Shown: piece after piece, positions 32,309 to 40,785 of the stretch
Layout of the letters: the number at the start of each line of letters is the position of its first letter
Position numbering within the stretch: the stretch's first letter is position 1
Assembly: GCA_017557625.1 (NCBI GenBank)
Contig: JAFYYG010000053.1
Coordinates: forward strand, 1-50,773
Source of the DNA: Muribaculaceae bacterium
GTDB taxonomy: Bacteria; Bacteroidota; Bacteroidia; Bacteroidales; Muribaculaceae
Direction: 5' to 3'
DNA length: 50,773 nucleotides
Notes under the pieces: model-generated
Told to the model about the DNA's origin: nothing
Databases searched by the model: none
What the model saw: only the letters and a program-made list of their open reading frames with translations
Program-made: the position numbers and the translations under genes

Positions 32309-34216
32309 TCACATTCCTAACAGCATATTGTAGATAGCTGTGATGTCGGCACTGGTAATATAGCCGTCTCCGTCCACGTCGCCTTGAGGGAAATCGGTGT
32401 CGTTCTCGTTGAGAATGTAGTCGTAGAGGATTGTCACGTCGGCAGTTGACACCCAACCGTCGCCGTTTACATCAAGACGATCTATCAACGCATAATCCAC
32501 TTCAACAAAATGGGTGAAAGAACTCCACGGGCTTGTCGCTTGGTAGTCGCTCAGTGTGCCAACAGGGATATAAACGGTGCAAAGATCTCTTGGAACACCA
32601 TTGAACGTTGAGTAGTTGTGATTATTTGTTACATTTTGAGGGGATATTATTTTTGAACGAATTGACATCAAAGCTGTGCAACCTGTGAAAGGATATAAAC
32701 CAATCGTTGTAACTGAGTTTGGAATGGTCAACACGTTTATTCCACTGCAATAACCAAAAGCATAGTCTTCAATAGTTGTTACAGAGTTGGGAATAGTCAC
32801 CGAGGTCAAGGGCGTGCAGTTGTAGAAAGAATACTGCTTAATATTTGTCGTCGAATTTGGAATCAACAAATCTGTAACCTTGGTGCCATTGAGATAGAGA
32901 TTCTGGGCACAGTAGAGAGGATTACTTTGATAATTGCCAAAGTCAATATTACACCAGGCGGCAATGTCGCTGATGTTGACTCGGTTCAACCCAGCGCAAC
33001 TAAAGTAGGCTTGCTTACCAATTGAAGTAACGGTACTTGGGATTGTAGCTTGGGTTATGCTGGTGCAATTGACAAACGCATACTGCTTAATGCTTGTCAC
33101 CGAGCTTGGGATTGAAAGATGAGTAACCTTGGTGCCATTGAGATAGAGATTCTGTGCATAGTAGAGAGGATTACTTTGAAAATTGCCAAAGTCAATATTA
33201 CACCAGGCGGCAATGTCGCTGATGTTGACTCGGTTCAACCCAGTGCAACCATAGTAGGCTTGCTGACCAATTGACGTAACAGCACTTGGAATTGTCGCTT
33301 GGGTTATGCTTGTGCAATTGACAAACGCATATTGCTTAATGCTTGTCACCGAGCTTGGGATTGAAAGATGAGTAATCTTTGTGCCATTGAGATAAAGATC
33401 CTTGGCGTAGTACAAGGGGTTGTCAGTATTGCTGTCAAAATCAATATTGCACCACTTGGCCAGGTCACGTAAGTCTACTTTTGTCAATCCAGTGCAACCT
33501 TTGAAAGCATTGCTTCCTATTGATGTCACTGAATTGCCTATAGTAACAGAGGTCAAACCAGTTAAATTATTGCAGATGTAGGCAGGAATTTTCGCTACTG
33601 TGTTGCCGAAATTGAAAGTTTTAATATTGGTGAACCCAGAGAATGGGCTTCTACTGAAATCATTACAGTTGGTAGCATTCCAGTTCACTGTCGTCAATCC
33701 AGTGCAATTATCAAAGGCTGTATCTTGAATAGATGAAACCGAGTTGCCAATTGTTAATGAAGTCAATCCAGTGCAATTTTCAAATGATTTAAAATTTATT
33801 ATTCTCACTGAATTAGGTATAGTCAATGATTTTAGGCCACTACAATTTCGGAATGCTAAAGCTCCTATTATCTCCACCGAGTTTCCAAAGGTAACCGAAG
33901 TTAAACCTGTGCATCCAGAAAAACAGTTGCCTGAAATATATGTCACAGAGTTCGGAATGGTCAAAGATGTAATAGTAGTGCAGTAATTGAAGGCGTAGCT
34001 ACCAATCTTAGTTACCGTATAGGTCTTGCCACCGTTAGTGACACTGGAGGGAATGTTGAGCGCTCCACTTAGTTCACCGTATGCTGATACTACAGTTACA
34101 CTTGTGCCGTCGTCATTGATGTCATAGCATAAGTTCCCCGCGTAGAAGTCGTAGGCGGCGGCAGGCATCGATGCTGCCAATAACAACATAAGGAATGTTA
34201 ATAATTTAGGTCTCAT
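32309..34216 (-). CDS. BspA-like leucine-rich repeat surface protein with dockerin-like C-terminus
   Basis: The signal peptide MRPKLLTFLMLLLAASMPAAA sets the start at 34216 (635 residues); an upstream extension of 27 residues is rejected. The body is a run of LRR_5 (BspA/TpLRR) repeats of about 23 residues, of the form CTGLTSVTIPNSVTSIGxxAF, which form a solenoid used in adhesion. Two nearly identical 83-residue blocks lie in the middle. The last 55 residues hold two DVNGDG-type calcium-loop repeats (LDVNGDGWVSTADVT and GDVDGDGYITSADIT), a dockerin-like module. Its final 56 bases are identical to those of the next gene. Confidence 0.85.
   Translation of the reverse strand: MRPKLLTFLMLLLAASMPAAAYDFYAGNLCYDINDDGTSVTVVSAYGELSGALNIPSSVTNGGKTYTVTKIGSYAFNYCTTITSLTIPNSVTYISGNCFSGCTGLTSVTFGNSVEIIGALAFRNCSGLKSLTIPNSVRIINFKSFENCTGLTSLTIGNSVSSIQDTAFDNCTGLTTVNWNATNCNDFSRSPFSGFTNIKTFNFGNTVAKIPAYICNNLTGLTSVTIGNSVTSIGSNAFKGCTGLTKVDLRDLAKWCNIDFDSNTDNPLYYAKDLYLNGTKITHLSIPSSVTSIKQYAFVNCTSITQATIPSAVTSIGQQAYYGCTGLNRVNISDIAAWCNIDFGNFQSNPLYYAQNLYLNGTKVTHLSIPSSVTSIKQYAFVNCTSITQATIPSTVTSIGKQAYFSCAGLNRVNISDIAAWCNIDFGNYQSNPLYCAQNLYLNGTKVTDLLIPNSTTNIKQYSFYNCTPLTSVTIPNSVTTIEDYAFGYCSGINVLTIPNSVTTIGLYPFTGCTALMSIRSKIISPQNVTNNHNYSTFNGVPRDLCTVYIPVGTLSDYQATSPWSSFTHFVEVDYALIDRLDVNGDGWVSTADVTILYDYILNENDTDFPQGDVDGDGYITSADITAIYNMLLGM
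32877..33374 (-). repeat. 249-base tandem duplication inside the BspA-like gene
   Basis: Two adjacent units of 249 bases (83 codons), 32877-33125 and 33126-33374, are nearly identical. A third, more diverged unit follows at about 33375. The frame is kept, so copy number could vary without breaking the gene. Confidence 0.8.
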
Positions 34217-34319
34217 ATATAAGCAATTAAAGTGATTAAATCTATGAAATGGCCTTATAATAAAGTTGATAGTTAACAAGATTTTGTTTGGTGTCACTGA
34301 GATTGTGTGTTATCTATTA

Positions 34320-36839
34320 TCACAGTCCCAGCAGCATGTTGTAGATAGCTGTGATGTCGGCACTGGTAATATAGCCGTCTCCGTCCACGTCGCCGTTGAC
34401 GATGTGGCTGCTGTCGTTGGTAAGCATAAAGTCATAGAGCATTGTCACGTCGGCACTTGACACCCAACCGTCGCCGTTCACATCAAGCTGTTCAATTAAC
34501 TCATAATCAATCTCAACAATATTATAGAAATATTTCCAATGTGATATAGACTGATATAAACTAAGAGTGTTTTTAGGAACATAAACTCTACATGTTTTTG
34601 GCGAACCATAAAATATTGAAGAGTCATGACCAGTGTATGACACATTTTGAGGAGCTGTGAGTTTTGAACGGATTGTTGAGAGCCCAGTACAGCCATTAAA
34701 AGCGGCATAACCGAACGAGGTTATTGAATTAGGTATAGTTAACAAACTCATCCCGGTACATTGTGAAAAAGCACGCGTACCAATTGTGGTCACCGAACTT
34801 GGAATGCTCAACGAGGTCAAACCACTACATTCTGAAAATGCATAGGAGTAAATAGTGGTAACTGAATTGGGAATGTTCAACGAAGTTAAGCCGCTGCAAC
34901 CTGAGAAAGCATATGAACCAATTGAGGTTACTGAGCTGGGAATAGTCAATGAATTCAAGCCACTGCAACCATAGAAGGCACTGCCGCCAATCGAAGTCAC
35001 CGAGTTTCCGATGGTGACCGAGGTCAAGCCATAGCAAGAATTAAAAGTATTGTCGCCGATCTCTGTCACCGAGTTGGGGATGGCGACCGAGGTTAAGCCA
35101 CTGCAACCATGGAAGGCAGAATTGCCAATTGTTTTCACCGAGCTTGGAATTGCAATAGAACTCAATCCAGAGCAATAACTAAAAGCCCATGAGTCAATCG
35201 AAGTCACCGAACTGGGAATAGTCACCGAGGCCAGGCCGCTGCAACCATTGAAAGCAGCATTGCCTATCGAGGTTACCGAATTTGGTATAGTCACTGAAGT
35301 TAATCCGCTTAATCCACTACACAAATAAGCTGGAATCCTTTTTACCGTGCTACCAAACACGATCGACGTTATATTGCTCAGATTCTTAAAAGGAGAGGAT
35401 GTGAAATCACCAGAGTTTGCGGCATTCCAATTCACTGTCTTCAAATTGCTACAACCAGTAAAGGTCTGATCACCTATCGACACCAATGAGCTGGGGATTG
35501 TCAATTTAGTTATACATGTGCAATTATAAAACGCATAGGATTTTATGGTTGTAACACCACTCGGAATAGAAAGGTTGGTGATTTTAGTGCCATTAAGATA
35601 GAGATTTTTAGCATAGAATAAAGGATTATTCCTGTCGCTACTAAAATTAATATTGCACCAGGCAGCAAGGTCACTGATATCTATTCTATTTAAATTTTCA
35701 CAACCATAGAAAGCGTTATTTCCAATCTCGGTCACTGAGTTTCCCATTGTCAACGAAGTCAAACCTGTGAGATCAGAAAACAGTCGTGAAGGTATCCTAG
35801 TCACATTGTTTCCAATAACAATCTTTTTGATTGAAAGATCATTATAGAATGGCATAGAACTATATGAATAGTTTGGGAGATCGGGACAGTTGGTTGCATT
35901 CCAATTTACAGTAGCTAGACTGCTGCAACCTTCGAATGCCGAATGTCCAAGTTCTGACAGCGAGCTGCCTATAGTAACAGTGGTTAAGTCTGTGCATTTA
36001 TAAAAGGCAATAAATTCAATTGTTGTTACCGAATTAGGAATTGTCACCGACTTCAATCCTGAATAAGAAAAAGCTTGCACGCCAATCGATGTTACTGAAT
36101 TAGGAATGGTGACTGACGTCAAAGCAGTACAACCTGTAAATGCCTTTTCTGTAATAGTTTTTACTGAATTGCCTATTGTCGCCGAGGTTATGCCTGTACA
36201 ATTGCTAAAGGCGCTCCAACCAATTTCGGTCACCGAGTTGGGAATTGTGACAGTCTTTAAGCCGTTGCAATACATGAAGGCACCGCTACCTATTGTCTTC
36301 ACTGTACTTGGAATGGTCAATTGTGTCATATTACAACCTGCAAAAGTATATTTCTTTATATTAGTAATTGAACTAGGAATAGTTAGACTGGTCACTTTAC
36401 TGCCATTGACATATAGATTCTTTGCAAAATATAATGGATTACTCCAATAACCATCGAAATCAATATTGCACCATTTAGCAAGGTCGCTGATGTTCACTTT
36501 TGTCAGCCCATCACACCCAAAAAAAGCGTCACCGCCCATCGAAGTCACTGATGTAGGGATAGTTACCGACGTCACGTTAGCACATCTTTCGAATGCCGAT
36601 TCACCAATTGCTTTCACCGAGTAGGTTTTACCACTGTAAGTAACACTGGAAGGAATTGTCAAAGCACCACTTAGGCTATTGTATGATGGGTTGTTACTTG
36701 AGTTTTCATAAGTGACCGTGACGCTATTACCGTCGCTGTTTTTATTGTAGCACAGCCCGTTGACCATAAAGTCATAAGCACTAGCAGGCATCGCCATCGC
36801 TGTTATCACCAAGAGCAAAGTAAGTAATCTGGTTTTCAT
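34320..36839 (-). CDS. BspA-like leucine-rich repeat surface protein with dockerin-like C-terminus
   Basis: The 839-residue product has a signal peptide (MKTRLLTLLLVITAMAMPASA). About 28 LRR_5 repeats follow, of the form CSGLTSVTIPNSVTSIGxxAF, with two inserted segments of the form ISDLAKWCNIDFD...NPLYFAKNLYVNGSKVT. The C-terminal segment (about 745-780, YVPKNTLSLYQSISHW) is the usual capping region. The last 55 residues form a two-repeat dockerin-like module (LDVNGDGWVSSADVT, GDVDGDGYITSADIT). It is a paralogue of the gene at 32309-34216 and lies 103 bases upstream of it on the same strand. Confidence 0.86.
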   Translation of the reverse strand: MKTRLLTLLLVITAMAMPASAYDFMVNGLCYNKNSDGNSVTVTYENSSNNPSYNSLSGALTIPSSVTYSGKTYSVKAIGESAFERCANVTSVTIPTSVTSMGGDAFFGCDGLTKVNISDLAKWCNIDFDGYWSNPLYFAKNLYVNGSKVTSLTIPSSITNIKKYTFAGCNMTQLTIPSTVKTIGSGAFMYCNGLKTVTIPNSVTEIGWSAFSNCTGITSATIGNSVKTITEKAFTGCTALTSVTIPNSVTSIGVQAFSYSGLKSVTIPNSVTTIEFIAFYKCTDLTTVTIGSSLSELGHSAFEGCSSLATVNWNATNCPDLPNYSYSSMPFYNDLSIKKIVIGNNVTRIPSRLFSDLTGLTSLTMGNSVTEIGNNAFYGCENLNRIDISDLAAWCNINFSSDRNNPLFYAKNLYLNGTKITNLSIPSGVTTIKSYAFYNCTCITKLTIPSSLVSIGDQTFTGCSNLKTVNWNAANSGDFTSSPFKNLSNITSIVFGSTVKRIPAYLCSGLSGLTSVTIPNSVTSIGNAAFNGCSGLASVTIPSSVTSIDSWAFSYCSGLSSIAIPSSVKTIGNSAFHGCSGLTSVAIPNSVTEIGDNTFNSCYGLTSVTIGNSVTSIGGSAFYGCSGLNSLTIPSSVTSIGSYAFSGCSGLTSLNIPNSVTTIYSYAFSECSGLTSLSIPSSVTTIGTRAFSQCTGMSLLTIPNSITSFGYAAFNGCTGLSTIRSKLTAPQNVSYTGHDSSIFYGSPKTCRVYVPKNTLSLYQSISHWKYFYNIVEIDYELIEQLDVNGDGWVSSADVTMLYDFMLTNDSSHIVNGDVDGDGYITSADITAIYNMLLGL

Positions 36840-36861
36840 GATTGTAATGTTTTGATTTTTG

Positions 36862-36869
36862 CAAAGTTA
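36862..36869 (-). promoter_or_regulatory. -7 box of the minus-strand BspA-like gene
   Basis: On the minus strand TAACTTTG (36862-36869, read CAAAGTTA on plus) lies 23 bases before the ATG at 36839. The -33 box is unclear. The remaining gap to 37080 is AT-rich and shows no gene. Confidence 0.45.
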
Positions 36870-37082
36870 ATGAATATTTTTTAGTTGGCAGTGATTAGTC
36901 ATCAATTTTAAAATAAAAACTACTAAAATTTGTAGTTGATATGGAAACCCTCATGCGTTTTATTGTGAGATGAGCTTTTTCAATTTTGCGTTATTTGCGA
37001 TAGATTTCAATTATTTTGCGTGAGATTCAAAAAACACTATTTTTAGATAAATTAGGTGTCGCCTCGGAAAAACTCAAATAAA

Positions 37083-37182
37083 TTTGTTTTTTCTCTTATC
37101 TTGCACTATTTTTGTAGCATAAAAACTGACACCAAACATAGATATGAAGAAATACTACATTTTGCCTTTGGCAGCTCTATAA
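37083..37182 (+). pseudogene. Promoter and start remnant resembling the DPP IV gene
   Basis: TTTG (37083-37086), 20 bases, TATTTTTG (37107-37114), then a leader and an ATG at 37144 opening MKKYYILPLAAL before a stop at 37182. The promoter, the AAAAACTxACACC leader and the first codons match those of the DPP IV gene at 43897-43975 (MKKYILPVVAAVL). It is a start without a gene: a duplication scar, or a short leader ORF for the next gene, which has no promoter of its own in sight. Confidence 0.6.
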
Positions 37183-37286
37183 GATATGCTGCTTATCAAC
37201 GACTACACCCATGACTGATAGTATACTCGCTCTTTTTGCTCTCTTATGCTGTCAAGAAATAATTACAATAATAATATAATAAAGCT

Positions 37287-40200
37287 ATGAAACAGAAAAT
37301 TTTACTTACTCTGATTTGTGCGCTGGCAGGAGCACTCAGCGCCCTGGCTGCCAATGTCCCTTATGCGCTATATAGCGGCAACCAAACCATTCTCACCTTC
37401 TACTACGGCGAGAAGCCCAATGGGGCGTATCCTATTGATGATAGTTCTGATCCAGCATGGCATGTCAATGGTACTTACAGTAATGTGCTTCATGTAGTCT
37501 TCGACCCATCTTTTGCCCAAGCGAGGGTCAAAAGTACCTGTGCGTGGTTTCTCGACATGGATAAACTCCTTTCCATTGACGGACTTAATTATTTGAATAC
37601 CGAGGAAGTAACCGACATGGGCTGGATGTTTTCTGGTTGTGCTAAGCTCACCACCTTGGATTTGAGCCACTTCAACACCAGCAAGGTCAAACGAATGATA
37701 GCCATGTTCCAGAATTGCAAAAAACTGACCAGCATTGATTTGAGCAGTTTCAACACAAGTAATGTAGAAAAAATGCAATTTATGTTTAATGGTTGTAATG
37801 TGTTGGGTAACTTAGATGTAAGTGGTTTCAATACTTCGAATGTAACCAATATGGCCTCCATGTTCACGTTTTGCAAAGCTTTTACCAGTTTGAATCTTGT
37901 CAGCTTTAACACAAGCAAGGTGACCAATATGAGTAGGATGTTCTATGGCTGCGAAATGCTTGAGACAATCTATGCAGGTGTGGGATGGAGCACGGGCGCT
38001 GTGAATGAGGGAAACGAGATGTTCTCTGTTTGCACCAGACTCAAGGGCGGAGCCGGCACCACATTTAATCCGGATTATGTGGACTTCTACTATGCGCGCA
38101 TCGATGGTGGCCCCAGTAGTCCAGGCTATTTCACAGGCCGACAGCCAGAGGTTGTATACAATGCTAATACCAAAACCCTCACATTCTACAACGATGGGAA
38201 CACCCATAGCGGCGATGTGGGTCTCCTGCCCTCGAGCAACACCACACGGCCATGGTGGTCACAGGACACCAATGTGAGCTCCAATGTGCAGAAGGTGGTC
38301 TTCCATCCCTCGTTTGCATCCGTTCACCACACCAGCGGCTACTACTGGTTTGCAGGCATGACCAACCTCACCAGCATTGAGGGGATGGAATACTTCAACA
38401 CCGACGAGATGGTGAACATGAACAGCATGTTCAACGACTGCCGTAAACTCACAAGCCTTGACCTTAGCCATTTCGACACTGGCAAAGTGACAAAAATGAG
38501 CTACATGTTCTTCAACTGCAACAACCTTACAGAGCTTGATTTGACTCCGTTTAGCACTTCATTGGTGACCACTATGGAAGACATGTTTGCGAGCTGCAGC
38601 AAGCTCACCAAATTGAACCTCGGCAACTTCAATACCGCTAAAGTGACCGACATGACCGCCATGTTCAGCGGTTGCTCGATGCTCACCACTATCAATGTCG
38701 ACGGCGATCTGTGGAATACCAATGCCGTAACTCAGTCAAGCTCTATGTTCCGCAACTGCACCAGCATCAAGGGCTGCATGGGCACCACCTATAATGCCAA
38801 CCATATTGACAAGGCTTATGCGCATATCGATGGCGGTTCCAGCAATCCAGGTTACCTTTCTGGCAAGATTGAAGGCTATGCTATGTGGGATGCGACACTC
38901 AAAAGACTCACCTTCTACTACGACGATATTTATGACCAACGAGACAAACCTGTCTATTTCATCAACTCAGATTTATTTCATGTCGTCCCTGATTGGTTTA
39001 CCAATGAAATATCCACAAATGCGACGCAAGTGGTATTCGACCCCTCGTTTGCCGATGCCCGCCCGACTATGACGAGATATTGGTTCTACAGTATGACGAA
39101 CCTTCGCAGCATCACGGGGTTAGAGTACCTCAATACCAGCGAGGTGACCAATATGACTTACATGTTTTGCGACTGCAGTAGTCTCTCCAGCCTTGATCTG
39201 AGCCACTTCAATACTAGCAAGGTGCTTAATATGGCTTACATGTTTCATGGCTGCAAGCAATTGACAGGACTGGATTTGAGCAGTTTCAACACCACCCAGG
39301 GCCCCGCCATGTTAGCCATGTTCTCTGACTGCGAAAACCTGGTCACCATTGTGGTGGGTTATGATTGGAGTACAGGTCAGGTGACAAGTTCAGAAGGAAT
39401 GTTCAATAATTGCGTTAATATTCTGGGCTGCAAGGGAACTAAATACAATCCCGCACATGTCGACAAACTGTATGCGCGCATCGACCGCGGTTCAAGCAGT
39501 CCGGGCTACCTGAGCGACGCTATGCCCCGCGGCTTCAGGTACGAGGGCATATGGTACGACAATGGCGTGGTCATAGCACCGCAGCATGGCGACAAATATA
39601 CCGGCGAAGTGGTGATCCCCGCCAAGTTCGTCTACAAGAACAGGACCTACAATGTGACGCACATCGAGGCTGGCGCCTTCACCGGAACATCGGTCACCAG
39701 GGTTGACCTGCCGGCAACCATCAACTGGATAGAGGCTGGAGCTTTCACCAATGCCACACAGCTCAAGAAACTGGTCATCGGATACGCCTCCTTGCCTTCC
39801 TATGTCAATTATGAGCAAAACTTCACCAGCGGCAACGCCAGCGGTTTCGCCTGCTATGTGCACAACAGTCAGTTGAGTAGGTTTGAGAGTGCCTATACTA
39901 ACATCAACTTTGCTCCCTGGGTGCAGATTTCAGAGGACTATTACACCGAACTCAAACCATACCGCCCGTTCTCGTGCAAGTATAAGACCGTGATGCCCAG
40001 TGGCCTGGAGGCCTACTATGTGAAAGGCTACAACAGTAGTACGCGCACGGCCCAGACCCAGAAGGTGACGGGCATCGTGCCTGCCAGCACGGGCCTGCTG
40101 CTCAAGGGCAAGGAATGCAAGATTTATCTGCTTGAAAAGTCGAGCGGCACCGCTGCTACAGTCACGGGCAATCTGCTCAAACCCTATCTGTCGGCAGCCG

Positions 40201-40550
40201 ACTCGCCAGTAGGCGTGCAGGACGATAACGCACGCTTCTACTTCAATGTGATGGACATGTGGTGGGAATCGACGGTGAACCTGTCGCTTGGCAGCTCCTA
40301 TCTGTGCATTCCCAAGAGCCAGGTGGGCAGCGACCTGACCTCGCCTGTATTGCTCGACCTCGAGAATTCAAGCGGAATGCTAGGCGACGTGAACGGCGAT
40401 GGCAATGTCACCGCAGCCGATGTTACTGCTCTCTACGACTTCTTGCTCAACAACGACAGTTCACACATCGTCAATGGCGACCAAAACGGTGACGGCAACA
40501 TCACCGCTGCCGATATCACCGCTGTTTACGACGTATTGCTGAGCAATTAG
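37287..40550 (+). CDS. Large BspA/DUF285-type surface protein with dockerin-like C-terminus
   Basis: The 1087-residue product has a signal peptide (about 1-21). Three large blocks follow (about 24-285, 286-525, 526-745). Each opens with a LTFYY-type strand and a VVFDPSFA motif, and runs on as DUF285 repeats of 24-25 residues (LDLSHFNTSKVTNMSYMFxGC). A short LRR_5 part (about 765-860), a linker domain (YYTELKPYRPFSCKY onward) and a two-repeat dockerin-like module (GDVNGDGNVTAADVT, GDQNGDGNITAADIT) end it. The DUF285 repeats occur in surface proteins of host-associated bacteria. The repeated blocks point to internal duplication. Confidence 0.87.
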   Translation: MKQKILLTLICALAGALSALAANVPYALYSGNQTILTFYYGEKPNGAYPIDDSSDPAWHVNGTYSNVLHVVFDPSFAQARVKSTCAWFLDMDKLLSIDGLNYLNTEEVTDMGWMFSGCAKLTTLDLSHFNTSKVKRMIAMFQNCKKLTSIDLSSFNTSNVEKMQFMFNGCNVLGNLDVSGFNTSNVTNMASMFTFCKAFTSLNLVSFNTSKVTNMSRMFYGCEMLETIYAGVGWSTGAVNEGNEMFSVCTRLKGGAGTTFNPDYVDFYYARIDGGPSSPGYFTGRQPEVVYNANTKTLTFYNDGNTHSGDVGLLPSSNTTRPWWSQDTNVSSNVQKVVFHPSFASVHHTSGYYWFAGMTNLTSIEGMEYFNTDEMVNMNSMFNDCRKLTSLDLSHFDTGKVTKMSYMFFNCNNLTELDLTPFSTSLVTTMEDMFASCSKLTKLNLGNFNTAKVTDMTAMFSGCSMLTTINVDGDLWNTNAVTQSSSMFRNCTSIKGCMGTTYNANHIDKAYAHIDGGSSNPGYLSGKIEGYAMWDATLKRLTFYYDDIYDQRDKPVYFINSDLFHVVPDWFTNEISTNATQVVFDPSFADARPTMTRYWFYSMTNLRSITGLEYLNTSEVTNMTYMFCDCSSLSSLDLSHFNTSKVLNMAYMFHGCKQLTGLDLSSFNTTQGPAMLAMFSDCENLVTIVVGYDWSTGQVTSSEGMFNNCVNILGCKGTKYNPAHVDKLYARIDRGSSSPGYLSDAMPRGFRYEGIWYDNGVVIAPQHGDKYTGEVVIPAKFVYKNRTYNVTHIEAGAFTGTSVTRVDLPATINWIEAGAFTNATQLKKLVIGYASLPSYVNYEQNFTSGNASGFACYVHNSQLSRFESAYTNINFAPWVQISEDYYTELKPYRPFSCKYKTVMPSGLEAYYVKGYNSSTRTAQTQKVTGIVPASTGLLLKGKECKIYLLEKSSGTAATVTGNLLKPYLSAADSPVGVQDDNARFYFNVMDMWWESTVNLSLGSSYLCIPKSQVGSDLTSPVLLDLENSSGMLGDVNGDGNVTAADVTALYDFLLNNDSSHIVNGDQNGDGNITAADITAVYDVLLSN

Positions 40551-40608
40551 TTTGCCGTGATTCGTCGCGGTTATTTCAAACAACTCTCACAACATCTTAA
40601 CAACTTAA

Positions 40609-40632
40609 AACAATAAAATAATTGTTGTTTTT
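40609..40632 (+). terminator. Weak terminator-like hairpin
   Basis: AACAAT/ATTGTT (40609-40614 with 40621-40626) followed by GTTTTT. AT-rich and weak. The following 40627-40660 is TTGTTG-rich low complexity. Confidence 0.35.
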
Positions 40633-40707
40633 GTTGTCAGCTTGTTGTGTTTGTTGTTTTATATACTGTGGGCGGCGATATAAATATACAAAAAATATTG
40701 TCCTTTA

Positions 40708-40738
40708 TTGTGTGACTGCCAAAAAATCACTATATTTG
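40708..40738 (+). promoter_or_regulatory. Promoter of the third BspA-like gene
   Basis: TTG (40708-40710), 20 bases, TATATTTG (40731-40738). The leader to the ATG at 40786 is about 40 nt. Confidence 0.55.
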
Positions 40739-40785
40739 CATTCTAAATCATTAACGGACAACACTAACACAAAAATATTACGAAA

